Shown here: positions 50,571 through 60,346 of the stretch, piece after piece
Layout: each line of letters opens with the position of its first letter
Position numbering within the stretch: the stretch's first letter is position 1
Source of the DNA: SKLM01 sp964514285
Lineage (GTDB): Bacteria > Chloroflexota > Anaerolineae > B4-G1
Length of the DNA stretch: 64,000 nt
Direction of reading: 5' to 3'
NCBI GenBank assembly: GCA_964514285.1
Contig: CAZEQC010000003.1
Span: 1 to 64,000 of the forward strand
Notes under the pieces: generated by a model
The model's input: only the letters and a program-made list of their open reading frames with translations
What the model was told of the DNA's origin: nothing
Database searches by the model: none
Made by a program: the position numbers and the translations under genes

Positions 50571-50888
50571 ATGCACTTCAAAGAGATGAAGGCGGAGGAT
50601 CGAGCGAAACTCATCGAGGAACACGACGACGTCCTCACACCACTGATCCAAGAGGACCAGAAGATCTACGAGGATGCGTCGTGCCCCCGTTGTGGTGGCA
50701 TGGCCGCCAAGGACGTGGACCTCTTCCGAGCCGTCACAACGAAGCGGGTCATCCCCCGCTACAACTGCAAGTGCCTCGAGTGTGGCTGCCTCTTCGAGCC
50801 GATCACGGGACTGATCATCGAGATGGGGAACCTGGGCAGGCTCCACCCCGAGACACTGGTGCCCATCGTCGGCTCGGGCGACCACTAG
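50571..50888 (+). CDS. Small zinc-ribbon protein, apparently leaderless (105 aa)
   Basis: Helical N-terminus (MKAEDRAKLIEEHDDVLTPL) is followed by C38-P-R-C41 and C68-L-E-C71 (with C66 and C73 nearby), a ribbon of the type in transcription factors. It is the only plus-strand gene in the right-hand tail region. The TATACT ends only seven bases before the ATG and no ribosome site is seen, so the mRNA may start at the ATG. The end overlaps the stop of the baseplate gene by four bases on opposite strands. A transcription or translation regulator is possible. Confidence 0.7.
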   Translation: MHFKEMKAEDRAKLIEEHDDVLTPLIQEDQKIYEDASCPRCGGMAAKDVDLFRAVTTKRVIPRYNCKCLECGCLFEPITGLIIEMGNLGRLHPETLVPIVGSGDH

Positions 50889-53800
50889 ATCGTCCTCAGC
50901 AGCGAGATGAAGCTCGCACCCTCGGATGTCGTCCCGTCGTCATCTGGGATGAGAGCAGAGAGCCTCCCGCTGGAAATCTGGTCGACCGACCTCTCCGTGA
51001 TGATCGACCTGTCCCGCTGATGCCCGATGCCCAGGAGAGTCACCGGGTGTGTCACCTTCGTCGCTCCCGTGCGGCGGATGACGTCAGCGATGTCGTCCAC
51101 CTCGAGCATCTGCTCGGGGAGGATCGTCTCGATGAACGCGGCGATGTCCGCCCGGACGTCCGTCTCGGTCCCCCCGGAACGGTACTCTATGTAGGTCCGG
51201 ACGAAGATGGGCAGAAGCGAACGTGCCAGCGGGTTCATGCACAGCACCCGGTTCTGCGGATCCCGGATGAAGTCGTGGACCTGCTCCACGATGGGGTCGC
51301 GCTCGTAGACGACCTGGATGCTTCGACCAGCGATCTCCTGCTTCTCGAAGGGGTCGTCCTCCGACCCACTGACGAGGATGCGCGGGCTGATGCCGAGCCA
51401 GGGGACCTCGGCCATGGAGTAGGAGGTATCCTCGTCCTCCGTGGTGATCTCCCACCCCTCGGCGCGGTAGCCGGTAGCTGTCGCCTGGAGGTCATCAGCG
51501 ATGTTCCAGAGGTTGCCGTAGCCCTCGCTGATGCACTCGACGTCGAAGTAGTAGAGCCCATTCTCATCCACCTGGTCTGCCATCGCCGTCGCGCTGATGC
51601 GCTGGCGGCCCTGGCGCTCGAAGTGGACGTAGTGGCCCAGCGTCGGGTCGATGTCTCCCCCAGGGTAGGTCCCGATGGTGTGAGGACCGCTGCCATCGAG
51701 CTCGTTCAGGGTGATGGGGCTGGTAAGCGAAGGCGTGCCGCCTGCGTAGTAGAACCCCTTCTCGGGGGACTCGTTGTTGGTCTCGTCGTTTGGTGCCGCG
51801 CCACCAGAGAAGACCCCGCCAGTGAACCAGGGGTTCCAGGCGCCGCGGTCCGTGCCGAAGATGGTGTCCGTGGCGTCGTTGGCCGCCCCCGAGTTGTCCC
51901 GGATGGCGATCTCATGGTCGGCCCTGAGCATGAGGTAGAAGTCCCCAGCCACCGCCGGGTCCTCGTACTTGGCCGCAACCTCCCTGCTCAACTGGGCGTT
52001 GATCTGCGAAACGATGGTGTCCGCGTCAAGCGAGGTCCCTGAAAAGGTGACCACCTCATTGCCGTTGCCAACATCGATGATGATCGTCGCTCCGTCGAGG
52101 TTGTAGGGCCCTCCTGTCCCGATGTTCTCCGAGCCGACGAGGGGTGCGTAGGTGACCTCCACGCGATCCCCCGAAGCGTAGTTGTAGGCGTGCAGGTCTA
52201 GGAACGGCGGGACACCTACAGCACCCGTCGCCGTCGTGTCATCTGGGTAGGCGTAGAGCCGGCCCAGAGCATCAGCTGAGAAGAAGGCGGCCACCGACGT
52301 CGTGGTCTCCGACGGCAGGTACTCGTCCCACACGTCGGGGTCCGGGCGGAAGTTGAGCGACGCGATGCCGAGCTCAACAGAGAACAGCGTGCTGGCGTAG
52401 GTGGTCTCGAAGGTGACCGGGTCCAAGAAGTAGATCCTGAAGGAGCCGTAGCTCGGAGGCCCCACCGAGTAGTCCATCAGGTCGGAGAGAGCCGTTGTCG
52501 GCCACCGGAGGTCGCGGTCCAGCTGCATCTTGTCGACGGCCGACAGACCACCCACGGTCCCCACGGCCAACACCGTGTAGTAGCCCTGGTTGTCCGACGT
52601 GTTGATGTTGACGATGTCCCCCGGCCGCACGCCGAGCGTGGCGTAGAGGTCGACGCCCTTCGGGGCGCCCAGCTCGTCCACGACCTGGACTTCATCTTCC
52701 TCTCCAGGAGCTGAGCTGCGGAAGAGGTAGGTGTCGTTGGTGATGGAGAGGCTCGACCCGGCCTTGGCCTCGCGGCCAGGGTTCTGGAAGCTGTTCGACT
52801 GGATGTCCACCGGGTGCCGGTAGGGTACGAATGAGCCCGTCGGGTCCAGGTTGCTGTCGAGGATCTCGACGGTCTTCACCCGCAGCAGAGGAAGCTCGAC
52901 CCCACCCTGCTTGCGGTAGATCTCGTAGGCCAGCGGCGAGCTCGAGGTCGTCATGACCGTGTCGAGCGTGAGCTGGTTCCCGGACACCCCACCCGGCACG
53001 ATCTCGTACTCGCCGGCGTCGTCTCCAACGAGGATGCGAAGGTAGTCCCCCTCCACGACTCCGACCGAGGCGAATATGGGGGTACCGCTGACCGTCTCCA
53101 CGATGGCGAGCCCAGCCACCGTGCGGAGGTTGATTCCTTCGTAGCGGATCTCCCGAGGCTCGACGAGGTTGATGTCGACATCGTCGACCAGCGAGTAGGA
53201 GATGTCCGTGACGATCCCCGCCGCCTGCATCGCCTGGTCCAACCGAACGACGTAGGGAGGGCCCCCAGACAGCTTCTGCACGATGCGGTAAGCCCCCTCG
53301 TCCGTGCCCTCCTCGAGGACCAGACTCGTCCGGCCCTCTACGACAAGATCCCACTCCGCAGCCGTGAGGTCGTTCAGCGTGACCTGGCCGTGGAAGTAGG
53401 AGAGGCCTGTGGTGTCCGTCTGCGCGTCCTCTCGGCGAGCGATGACGTTCTCATCGGCCACCAACGACAGAGCCAACGACGCCTCCTCAATGTCCCCACC
53501 CCGAACGTAGACATCCGCGCAGCCGCCGATGTGGATTTCGTCGCTGGGAATGGTGAGCTCGTCACCACCCACCACGTCTGGGAAGAGGATGCCGCCTGGG
53601 ATGTCCGACAGCGTCAGGCTCTGGGCCGTCCTGATGGTCCAGTAGCCTGTGATCGAGGTCACTGACCCGTCCGGGAGGGCCGTGGAGCCATCGTAGGCGT
53701 CGCTGATGCTGATCGCTGTCGCCCCGAGGACCTCCTTGAGGATGTACTCGTGTGGCGTGACGACACCGCCGTCGTTGAACCACACCTCGAGAGAGTAGCC

Positions 53801-54799
53801 CGACAGATCCGTACCGACCGGCCCGAAGGCGGTTGTGAAGTCGATGGAGCCGGCCGTCACCTCGAAGATGTTCGTCCAGCCGTCCGCATCCCCATCTTCG
53901 ACGGTGTCCCCGTCCAGACCGAAATGGGCCACCGGGCCCAAGCTCCCGCCCTTGATCACGTCCCGGTGCATCTCCTCGTCGTTGAAGCCGATCGCCTGGA
54001 TGATGCTCAGGTCGGCGAACTCCTCACGAAGAGCTGCCACCATCCCGGGGAAGGTCGTGATGGAGCGTTCGCCCATCGAGCTTTCGCCCCGATCGATGAA
54101 CTCCGAGGTCGTCTCCTCCTTGACCCCCGGAGTGGCCTTGGACAGGTTGGTGGCCCTGGTGGCGGCCGACAGTCCGGTCACGCCGGTGATGTCGCCGGCG
54201 GCGATGTTGTAGGCCGTCCCAGGCCGCTCGGCCTGGAAGTTGACGTCGAAGTAGTAGAGGCCGCTCGAATCGAGATTGAACAGCATCTCCTCGGCGTTGA
54301 TGCTCTGGGCCTGTGTCGGCAAGAAGCGGAGGCCGGAGGAGGTGTACGCGGTGTTGGTGGTGCTGATGTTCACCGACAACGGGTTCTGGAAGTAGATGCG
54401 GACCTTGACCCTGGCGTAGCCGCCGAGGTTGCGGGTCATGAAGAAGTTCGCCATCAGCCGGTCGGCCTCGACCGACGTGAGCTGGTCGGGGTCGGCGAGG
54501 GAGAGTTGCTTGCTAATGCTCTTGAACTCGCGCCGGAGAGGCTCGAGGAGCGTGGCCATCGGCTTGACGAACAGGTCCGCCAGCGCCCCACCCTCATCCG
54601 TGAACAGGTGTGGGTGCTCCTGCTCGAGACGGGTCAGGATGTAGACCATGATGTCCGTCTCGAAGGGGTCGGGCTCGAGGCGGGAGACGACGGGCTCAAC
54701 GACCTGGGTCACGGCTGGCGAGCCGTCGTTCAGGTTGATGGTCGGGTCCATCGCCCGAAGGCGCTCTTGGAGGAAGAGCCTCCAGCTATCAACTGCCAT
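50885..54799 (-). CDS. Baseplate J-like protein (1,304 aa)
   Basis: The N-terminal region, MAVDSWRLFLQERLRAM then residues 100-300 with FLPTQAQSINAEEMLFN, LYYFDVNFQAERPGTAYNIA and GDITGVTGL, is the baseplate J fold of the P2 gpJ/T4 gp6 group. A second copy of part of it (DENGLYYFDVECISEGYGN) occurs near 1100. Between them are many small beta modules such as VVEGDYLRILVGDDAGEYEI. The C-terminal RTYIEYRSGGTETDVRAD also suits gpJ-like wedges. Such proteins form the wedge ring that contacts fibres. The size is larger than gpJ because of the inserted modules. Confidence 0.78.
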   Translation of the reverse strand: MAVDSWRLFLQERLRAMDPTINLNDGSPAVTQVVEPVVSRLEPDPFETDIMVYILTRLEQEHPHLFTDEGGALADLFVKPMATLLEPLRREFKSISKQLSLADPDQLTSVEADRLMANFFMTRNLGGYARVKVRIYFQNPLSVNISTTNTAYTSSGLRFLPTQAQSINAEEMLFNLDSSGLYYFDVNFQAERPGTAYNIAAGDITGVTGLSAATRATNLSKATPGVKEETTSEFIDRGESSMGERSITTFPGMVAALREEFADLSIIQAIGFNDEEMHRDVIKGGSLGPVAHFGLDGDTVEDGDADGWTNIFEVTAGSIDFTTAFGPVGTDLSGYSLEVWFNDGGVVTPHEYILKEVLGATAISISDAYDGSTALPDGSVTSITGYWTIRTAQSLTLSDIPGGILFPDVVGGDELTIPSDEIHIGGCADVYVRGGDIEEASLALSLVADENVIARREDAQTDTTGLSYFHGQVTLNDLTAAEWDLVVEGRTSLVLEEGTDEGAYRIVQKLSGGPPYVVRLDQAMQAAGIVTDISYSLVDDVDINLVEPREIRYEGINLRTVAGLAIVETVSGTPIFASVGVVEGDYLRILVGDDAGEYEIVPGGVSGNQLTLDTVMTTSSSPLAYEIYRKQGGVELPLLRVKTVEILDSNLDPTGSFVPYRHPVDIQSNSFQNPGREAKAGSSLSITNDTYLFRSSAPGEEDEVQVVDELGAPKGVDLYATLGVRPGDIVNINTSDNQGYYTVLAVGTVGGLSAVDKMQLDRDLRWPTTALSDLMDYSVGPPSYGSFRIYFLDPVTFETTYASTLFSVELGIASLNFRPDPDVWDEYLPSETTTSVAAFFSADALGRLYAYPDDTTATGAVGVPPFLDLHAYNYASGDRVEVTYAPLVGSENIGTGGPYNLDGATIIIDVGNGNEVVTFSGTSLDADTIVSQINAQLSREVAAKYEDPAVAGDFYLMLRADHEIAIRDNSGAANDATDTIFGTDRGAWNPWFTGGVFSGGAAPNDETNNESPEKGFYYAGGTPSLTSPITLNELDGSGPHTIGTYPGGDIDPTLGHYVHFERQGRQRISATAMADQVDENGLYYFDVECISEGYGNLWNIADDLQATATGYRAEGWEITTEDEDTSYSMAEVPWLGISPRILVSGSEDDPFEKQEIAGRSIQVVYERDPIVEQVHDFIRDPQNRVLCMNPLARSLLPIFVRTYIEYRSGGTETDVRADIAAFIETILPEQMLEVDDIADVIRRTGATKVTHPVTLLGIGHQRDRSIITERSVDQISSGRLSALIPDDDGTTSEGASFISLLRTI

Positions 54800-54801
54800 C
54801 G

Positions 54802-55455
54802 CTACAACCCCATCCCCACGACCGAGTCCTGACCGGCCTGGTTTCCAATAGAGATTCGCCCCTCGAGGGTGAGCGTCGACGGGATGAACCTAGCCTCGAG
54901 CACCCTGGCATAGAGCAGCCGCTCCGTCATGCCCAGCTTCGGGTTCTTCGCCTGGAGAGACATGATCTGCCGGCGAGCCTCATCGGAGGCCCGCTTGAAA
55001 TCGGCCGTCAGCGTGTTGTTCGCTGGGCGACTCACGAGCTGGCCCACCGCCCGAAGGAGCCCACCACCGATCTTCGGAGCGAAGATGTCGGACCCGGGCG
55101 TCTGGAGCATGACCTTCAGGAACATCTGGATGAGCCGGGTGAATCCGTCGACTGTGCCTGGCGTGTCGCCCAGCCCGAAGATGATGAAGCTCCTGTCGGT
55201 CTTGGTCAGCCGGTTGCTGCTGACGATCACCGAGGTCACAGGAAGGCCGACCTGCGTGCTGGGTATCTGAGCGAGGAGCGTCTTGCTCGAGGTGATGACG
55301 ACGTCGGGGGACTTCACCTCGTTGATGTACACGTCCTGAGCATGGTTGAAGTCCACCCCACGGATCAGAAGCGTCGCGGGTGAAGACCCAGTCACGAGCT
55401 CCACGCTCACGAGCTTGAGGACATCCCGGATCTCGATGAACTGAAGGTCAACCAT
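54802..55455 (-). CDS. gp25/gpW-like baseplate protein with N-terminal IPT-like domain (217 aa)
   Basis: Residues 1-90 are short strands (VSVELVTGSSPATLLIRGVD) like an IPT/TIG domain. From about 105, FTRLIQMFLKVMLQTPGSD and LLYARVLEARFIPSTLTLEG have the pattern of the gp25-like lysozyme-related fold in baseplates, where DIFAPKIGGGL stands for the P-x-F-G motif. It is immediately next to the J-like gene, as in T4 and P2. Assignment by pattern. Confidence 0.55.
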   Translation of the reverse strand: MVDLQFIEIRDVLKLVSVELVTGSSPATLLIRGVDFNHAQDVYINEVKSPDVVITSSKTLLAQIPSTQVGLPVTSVIVSSNRLTKTDRSFIIFGLGDTPGTVDGFTRLIQMFLKVMLQTPGSDIFAPKIGGGLLRAVGQLVSRPANNTLTADFKRASDEARRQIMSLQAKNPKLGMTERLLYARVLEARFIPSTLTLEGRISIGNQAGQDSVVGMGL

Positions 55456-55456
55456 C

Positions 55457-55795
55457 CTACACCTCAGGCTCTGGACCAGACCCGTCCTCGTCCGTGTTCG
55501 TCGTCTGGTCGCTGTCTGTCGTGAGGTTGAAGGAGCTGGCCGGCATGCGGCGAGCCTGCTCGATGGCAGTGAGCACCCGCTGCTTCATGGCGCGGAGGGC
55601 GGTGAGCTTGGAGGGGCGGATCTCGCTCTCGTCGTCTTCGATGTCCCCGATGGCCCGTGCAAGACAGTGCTCGAACGTGCTCGCCGACACCCCCTCGGTG
55701 ACCTCGTTGCCGCGCACGAAGGCGAAGCCCTCCGCGAGATCGCGGCGGATGTTGTCAGTGGACCGAGCCTGCTCCCTTTCCTCTTCCGTCGTCAT
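55457..55795 (-). CDS. Hypothetical tail protein (112 aa)
   Basis: The sequence is acidic and helical with a disordered Asp/Thr-rich C-terminus (TTDSDQTTNTDEDGSG). It is linked by an ATGA overlap to the 977-residue gene and by 1 bp spacing to the gp25-like gene. No family. Confidence 0.6.
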   Translation of the reverse strand: MTTEEEREQARSTDNIRRDLAEGFAFVRGNEVTEGVSASTFEHCLARAIGDIEDDESEIRPSKLTALRAMKQRVLTAIEQARRMPASSFNLTTDSDQTTNTDEDGSGPEPEV

Positions 55796-58725
55796 GTTCC
55801 TTCGAACTCGTCGACTCCCTGGTAGTAATCTACCACCGCATCCTCTGGCGGTTCCTCCTCAAAATCGGAGAAGTCGTAGTCCGGGTGCTGGTCTTCCTCC
55901 CAGTTCTCTCGGACGCGGACGAACTCGGAGTCGAACCGGGCCCTGGCCTGGCTACCTCGGTTCATGTCTTGGACGGCGACGGCCGTCGTTGCCGTCTGGA
56001 AAGCGCGGCTGAACGAGGCGTTCCCGCCAGTGACGCTGAAGAACTCGCTGGTCCTTCCGGTGATCAGAAGCTGACGAGCTCGATCGAACCCGTGCTCGAG
56101 CAGAGACTGGAGAGCGGAGTCGACTGCGGCGATCCTCGGAACGGTGAAGGCGTCGCAGAGAGTGACCAGGTCCTCGAGGGCCGTCTTGAGCTGCGAGACC
56201 CTCGAGTACGCCGGGTCCACGCCGTTGCGGGTCGGGGTCGTCAGCAGGACCCGCGCCAAGGCCCTGTCGATCCACATCAGGTCCTCCTCGAAGGGCGGAA
56301 GCGAGCCCGCGACCCACGCCTCGAGGGTGTTGATGAAACCGAGGTAGGCCAGGTACGCCCCGGACTGAATGCTGAACCCAGCCGTGGAGATTGCGAACGT
56401 CGGGTCGATGTCCTCCACGACAGGCACGATCCCGCTGCTCAGCTGGGAGAGTGAGGACAGCGTCGCCTGGATGTCGCCGGCCGCGTCGACCACAACGTCC
56501 CCCACACGGATCTTCAGACGCGAGATGTCCGCGGCCCGCCAGCCGTAGACGGCGTCGTTCGACTCGACGAAGAGCTCGTTGACCGTGGCCCTTCGAAGTG
56601 TGGTGTCGAACCCCAGCACAGAGCGGGCCGAGCCGCTGATGGGGTCGTCGAGCTGGATGGCGCCGGTCAGGCCCGCGTCCTTCGATTCGAGCTCGAGGAC
56701 CTCGTGGTAGATGGTCAGCGTGTGCTGAAGGTTTGGGGTGTCGTCTCGCAACCTCCGGTCGAGCTGGAGCGTCAGTGCGTCAGCGGCGTGGCTCGGAGCG
56801 GCCGTCAGCCCGTAGACGCCCCGGTTGTCCCCGGACGTGATGGCGACCTTGAGCTCCGTGTAGTCGGGCCACCCGGCCGTTGGGTCGCTCTCCGATCCAA
56901 CCTTCACGATCGTGTCCGCGGTACGCAGCGCCCTGGACCCGAAGAAGAGCTCCTGCCGGACCATCCGCGCCGTAGCACGGTCTGAGAACTGCGTCGTGCC
57001 GTTGAGGAGCGCTACGACGGTGGAGCCGTCGATGTCACGCTCACGGCTCTCCTGGCTCTCGGAGAAGCCGAGCGTCCGCATGCCCCGGAAGCTCGTCGTG
57101 TCGGGCACCTCGCTCAGGAGGGTGATGATCGACCCCTCACCGGAGAGCCCGGAGACGATCCGGATGCGGTCGCCGTCGAGCTCGGCGCCGAAGTCAGAGC
57201 CGCCGGCTGCGTTGATCGCCGACCGCACAGAAGACGCCGCGACCACCGACCCGTGGGGAAGCGTGACCTCTACGAAGGAGGGGTCGTCGTTGGCCTTGAT
57301 CCGCAGCTTGTCATTGCCGTTCTTGCCGGAGGAGCTCGTCGGGGTCCACGTGATGTTGATCGGGTAGTAGACCCCATTGACGATCCGCATGTAGCGGTCA
57401 GAGTACCGCGCCGGCGGAGAGGAGACGTCGTAGTTGATGGTGACGATCCCGCCCGTGTCATCGACGTCGATCTCTGGCTGCACGCTGTTCTTCCAGGACG
57501 CTGCGTTGTCGAGGTCGGCCTTGACCTGCGTAGCTGTCCTAGCGCCGCCCGTGGTGAGCGTGCACTCGTAGAGCGTGCCGTCCACGACGATGTGGAAGAG
57601 GTTCGAGGTTGATGTGATGGGGAAGGGCCCGGCACCCGACACCAGGGGGTCAGGCGTGTCGAGGGGCGCTTCGATCTCGAACGGTCCGCTCGCCAGGCCG
57701 GTCACCTCGGCGGGGACGATGCCCGCCCTGTACGACGGCGAGCTCGTCGGAAAGAGGTCCACGTCGAAGGCCAGGCCGTTCAGGTTCGCAAACCCCAGCA
57801 GATCTGTGGGCGCAGCCGCTGTGCCGTCGAAGAGCGGAAACGGAGCGCTGACCGTACCCCGAACTGACGGGGCGGTCCCCTCGCCGTGAGCTGAGATGCG
57901 GTAGAGCGGGCTTGAAGAGGGGGCCTGGCGCAGCTTGGCCGTCCCGGGCGGCGCGTGCTCGGCCAGGGCACGGACCACGCTCTCGTTGGCCAGGACCGTC
58001 AGGAGAGCATCCCGGGCCTCCACGATCCTCTCTGCGGCTGTCAGCCCCTCGAGCTTCTGGTTGAGGTCGTCGAGCTGCTCTCGAGCCCGGACCACCTGCC
58101 TCTGGCCGATCTTAGCTGACAGCTTGCCGCTGGCGAACCCAGGCACAGCAGACTGGAGGTACCCGAGCTGGTCGATCAGCCGTGCATGCTGCGTCTTCGC
58201 GCTGGCGAAGAACGTCTGCACGTCGACCTTGGCCCTGTCCGACGGGCGCACGATGTCCTTGATGGGAGTCGAGGACCCACGAGGCACGTAGGCCACCTTG
58301 ACCGTCTTGCCGAGCTCGGCCTTGAGCCGGGTCATCGCCTGCTGGTAGCGGCGGAACTCGGCCCCAGCCACGCTCCCACTCCGCTCGAGCGCAGAGTCCA
58401 TGGCCGTCAGGCTGTTGCGTGCGCTGGCCAAGGAGGAGATGTTGGCGACCGGCTTGTTCGGCATCGACAGATCGTCGATGGCGTCGAGGAGCTCGTCGCA
58501 GAGGGTGAGCTCGGCTGCGACGATCTGCTTGAGGCTGTTGCGGGCGAGGTAGGTCAGGTAGTAGATGGCGTCGGGGTCGTACAGGAGCACGGCGTAGACC
58601 GTCTCCATGACCTCGGTGAACTCGGTCGATCGGTCGAGGTTGCCGAGCGCATCCTGCTGAAAAGACAGCGTTCCTTGGACCAGCTCCCCGACAGCGGCAG
58701 ACTTCTCGTCACTGCTGTAGCTCAC
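55792..58725 (-). CDS. Large tail/baseplate protein (977 aa)
   Basis: The GTG start at 58725 (MSYSSDEKSAAVGELVQG) overlaps the previous gene by 17 bp. The first 240 residues are helical with coiled-coil segments. Residues about 290-720 are a series of strand-rich modules (for example DNRGVYGLTAAPS and VRVLALD-like patterns) like those in the baseplate J-like protein. The C-terminal 200 residues are helical again. A baseplate hub or wedge component is likely; no known family is identified by eye. Confidence 0.6.
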   Translation of the reverse strand: MSYSSDEKSAAVGELVQGTLSFQQDALGNLDRSTEFTEVMETVYAVLLYDPDAIYYLTYLARNSLKQIVAAELTLCDELLDAIDDLSMPNKPVANISSLASARNSLTAMDSALERSGSVAGAEFRRYQQAMTRLKAELGKTVKVAYVPRGSSTPIKDIVRPSDRAKVDVQTFFASAKTQHARLIDQLGYLQSAVPGFASGKLSAKIGQRQVVRAREQLDDLNQKLEGLTAAERIVEARDALLTVLANESVVRALAEHAPPGTAKLRQAPSSSPLYRISAHGEGTAPSVRGTVSAPFPLFDGTAAAPTDLLGFANLNGLAFDVDLFPTSSPSYRAGIVPAEVTGLASGPFEIEAPLDTPDPLVSGAGPFPITSTSNLFHIVVDGTLYECTLTTGGARTATQVKADLDNAASWKNSVQPEIDVDDTGGIVTINYDVSSPPARYSDRYMRIVNGVYYPINITWTPTSSSGKNGNDKLRIKANDDPSFVEVTLPHGSVVAASSVRSAINAAGGSDFGAELDGDRIRIVSGLSGEGSIITLLSEVPDTTSFRGMRTLGFSESQESRERDIDGSTVVALLNGTTQFSDRATARMVRQELFFGSRALRTADTIVKVGSESDPTAGWPDYTELKVAITSGDNRGVYGLTAAPSHAADALTLQLDRRLRDDTPNLQHTLTIYHEVLELESKDAGLTGAIQLDDPISGSARSVLGFDTTLRRATVNELFVESNDAVYGWRAADISRLKIRVGDVVVDAAGDIQATLSSLSQLSSGIVPVVEDIDPTFAISTAGFSIQSGAYLAYLGFINTLEAWVAGSLPPFEEDLMWIDRALARVLLTTPTRNGVDPAYSRVSQLKTALEDLVTLCDAFTVPRIAAVDSALQSLLEHGFDRARQLLITGRTSEFFSVTGGNASFSRAFQTATTAVAVQDMNRGSQARARFDSEFVRVRENWEEDQHPDYDFSDFEEEPPEDAVVDYYQGVDEFEGT

Positions 58726-59080
58726 TCTGCTTCTCTCTCATGACCACCAGCGCTTTCTTGAGCTCCTGGAAGCCCTCGTCTCGGAGCTCCCAGACCCGCT
58801 TGGCGACAAGATCGTGGTCCAGATCGAGAGTATCACAGACCCAGGCGAAGCTCATGGGCTGGTCGTCGTCGTCCGGAGAGTAGTGAAACACCCAGTTGAA
58901 CGCCGTCTCGTAGATCTGCTTCCGCTGAGGACGGCGACGGTCCTGGTAGGTGTAGAGGTCCCGCAGCGTCCGCAGCAGGATGCTCCAGCACATGGTCCTC
59001 AGAGCCTCGAGGTCCCGCAGCGCCTCCCAGCGCCGCTCCTCCCACCGAGCACACTCGAGCTCGTACCTCAGTGCGATCAT
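58709..59080 (-). CDS. Hypothetical helical protein (123 aa)
   Basis: MIALRYELECARWEERRW starts the protein. It is rich in Arg, Trp and Glu, with helices throughout and a compact centre (FNWVFHYSPDDDDQPMSFAW). It overlaps its neighbours on both sides by 4 and 17 bp. A small tail or chaperone protein is possible. Confidence 0.6.
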   Translation of the reverse strand: MIALRYELECARWEERRWEALRDLEALRTMCWSILLRTLRDLYTYQDRRRPQRKQIYETAFNWVFHYSPDDDDQPMSFAWVCDTLDLDHDLVAKRVWELRDEGFQELKKALVVMREKQSELQQ

Positions 59081-60030
59081 GTGACCGTGACGTCGAGGGG
59101 AGTGTAGACCACAGGCTGGTCAGGGAAGGTCACAATACTGGTGTCGGAACGTTCCGCCACGATGGTCGTCGAGCCGGCGCCCACACCCATGACCCGAAGA
59201 GTCCCATCGTCTTGGAGCTGTACCGTGGCCACCCCGACATCACTGCTGGTGAAAGTCACGTCCCTATCGAGCGGGTCCAGGGTCTGTCCGTCAGAGGACT
59301 TGATGGTCAGCGCGACGTCGGAGTAGTTGCCCTCGGTGAGCGCCAGCGGGTTGGTCCCGAAGGTGACCTCGGAAACCACCGGGAACAGCAGGTCGAGCAG
59401 GCTCACCGATGAGGCATCCGGAACCTTGATCACCCGTCGGGAGTGAGCGAACCCCTGCACCAACGCCGAGACCTCAGCGTTGCGGTACAGATCGATCTCA
59501 AGATAGCCGTCCGCGTCGGTCCTGGTGATGATCTTGTCACCCATCACCCCACGACCGTCGACGACCAGCGGGTTCAGGTCGGGCTGGTCCTCGTTGTAGC
59601 AGAACGGGATGAAGTGGACGTCGAGGTTCTTGAGGGGGCGGCCCGACATGTCCACGAAGTAGCCCGAGCAGCGGCAGAGCCTCGGGTCGGTAGCAGTCGG
59701 CAGGCTGTGCGTCTGCCCCTGGACCTGGAAGTAGTTGGTGCCGGTTGGGGAGCTCGCCGGCGGAGAGTAGACCTCGATCGCCTGCGGGGTCTTGCTGTCG
59801 TCGCCGAGGAGGCCGTCGAAGGACACGCCCGTCTTGCTCAGCCGGATGGTGTAGGCGAGCGCCGGGTCATCCCCATCGAGCATGAGCTCCGCGTATGCCT
59901 CGAGCCCCACCAGGGCCGTCGTGTTCTGGGTTACGAAAACGTCGGTGGCGTCGAAGGCCTGGACGAGGACCCCCTCGAGCGGATCATTGTTCTCGTCCAC
60001 CGTGTAGACTCGGACGGTCTCAATAGCCAT
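59077..60030 (-). CDS. Virion protein with Ig-like domains (317 aa)
   Basis: MAIETVRVYTVDENNDPLEG followed by strands has the carboxypeptidase-regulatory-like or Ig-like pattern (VLVQAFDATDVFVTQ). The C-terminal third (SDVALTIKSSDGQTLD then GVATVQLQDDGTLRVMG) matches bacterial Ig-like domain group 2, with GAGSTTIVA. A cysteine pair CRC lies near 120. Ig-like domains commonly decorate phage virions and help surface binding. Confidence 0.65.
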   Translation of the reverse strand: MAIETVRVYTVDENNDPLEGVLVQAFDATDVFVTQNTTALVGLEAYAELMLDGDDPALAYTIRLSKTGVSFDGLLGDDSKTPQAIEVYSPPASSPTGTNYFQVQGQTHSLPTATDPRLCRCSGYFVDMSGRPLKNLDVHFIPFCYNEDQPDLNPLVVDGRGVMGDKIITRTDADGYLEIDLYRNAEVSALVQGFAHSRRVIKVPDASSVSLLDLLFPVVSEVTFGTNPLALTEGNYSDVALTIKSSDGQTLDPLDRDVTFTSSDVGVATVQLQDDGTLRVMGVGAGSTTIVAERSDTSIVTFPDQPVVYTPLDVTVT

Positions 60031-60346
60031 AGCCGGTTCCGGACAGCTTCCCCGACTGGTTTGCCGCCGCCTGCTGGATGTGGGACGCGTGGATGCCGTC
60101 CCCCATCCCGCCCCCCATCGTCAGCATCGGGCTCACGCCGGAGCTTGCGAGGCCCATGCGCATCTGGGCCCCTGTCGTGACCCGCATCCTGTCGAGGTTC
60201 TTCTGCCGCGAGGTGTTCTCGGAGAGCTGGCGCTTCTCACGCGCGGCCATCTCCGTCTTCGCCCGGACCTCGTCCATCTTGGCTTCTCGGGCGGCTCGCC
60301 GAGCCAGGGCGAAGAGCGTGCTGATCGTGAAGACGCGGCCGGGCAT
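60020..60346 (-). CDS. Hypothetical protein (108 aa)
   Basis: The protein has a basic helical N-terminal half (LARRAAREAKMDEVRAKTEM) and a Met/Gly/Ser-rich C-terminus. It overlaps the Ig-like gene by 11 bp. No membrane segment. No family. Confidence 0.55.
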   Translation of the reverse strand: MPGRVFTISTLFALARRAAREAKMDEVRAKTEMAAREKRQLSENTSRQKNLDRMRVTTGAQMRMGLASSGVSPMLTMGGGMGDGIHASHIQQAAANQSGKLSGTGYGY

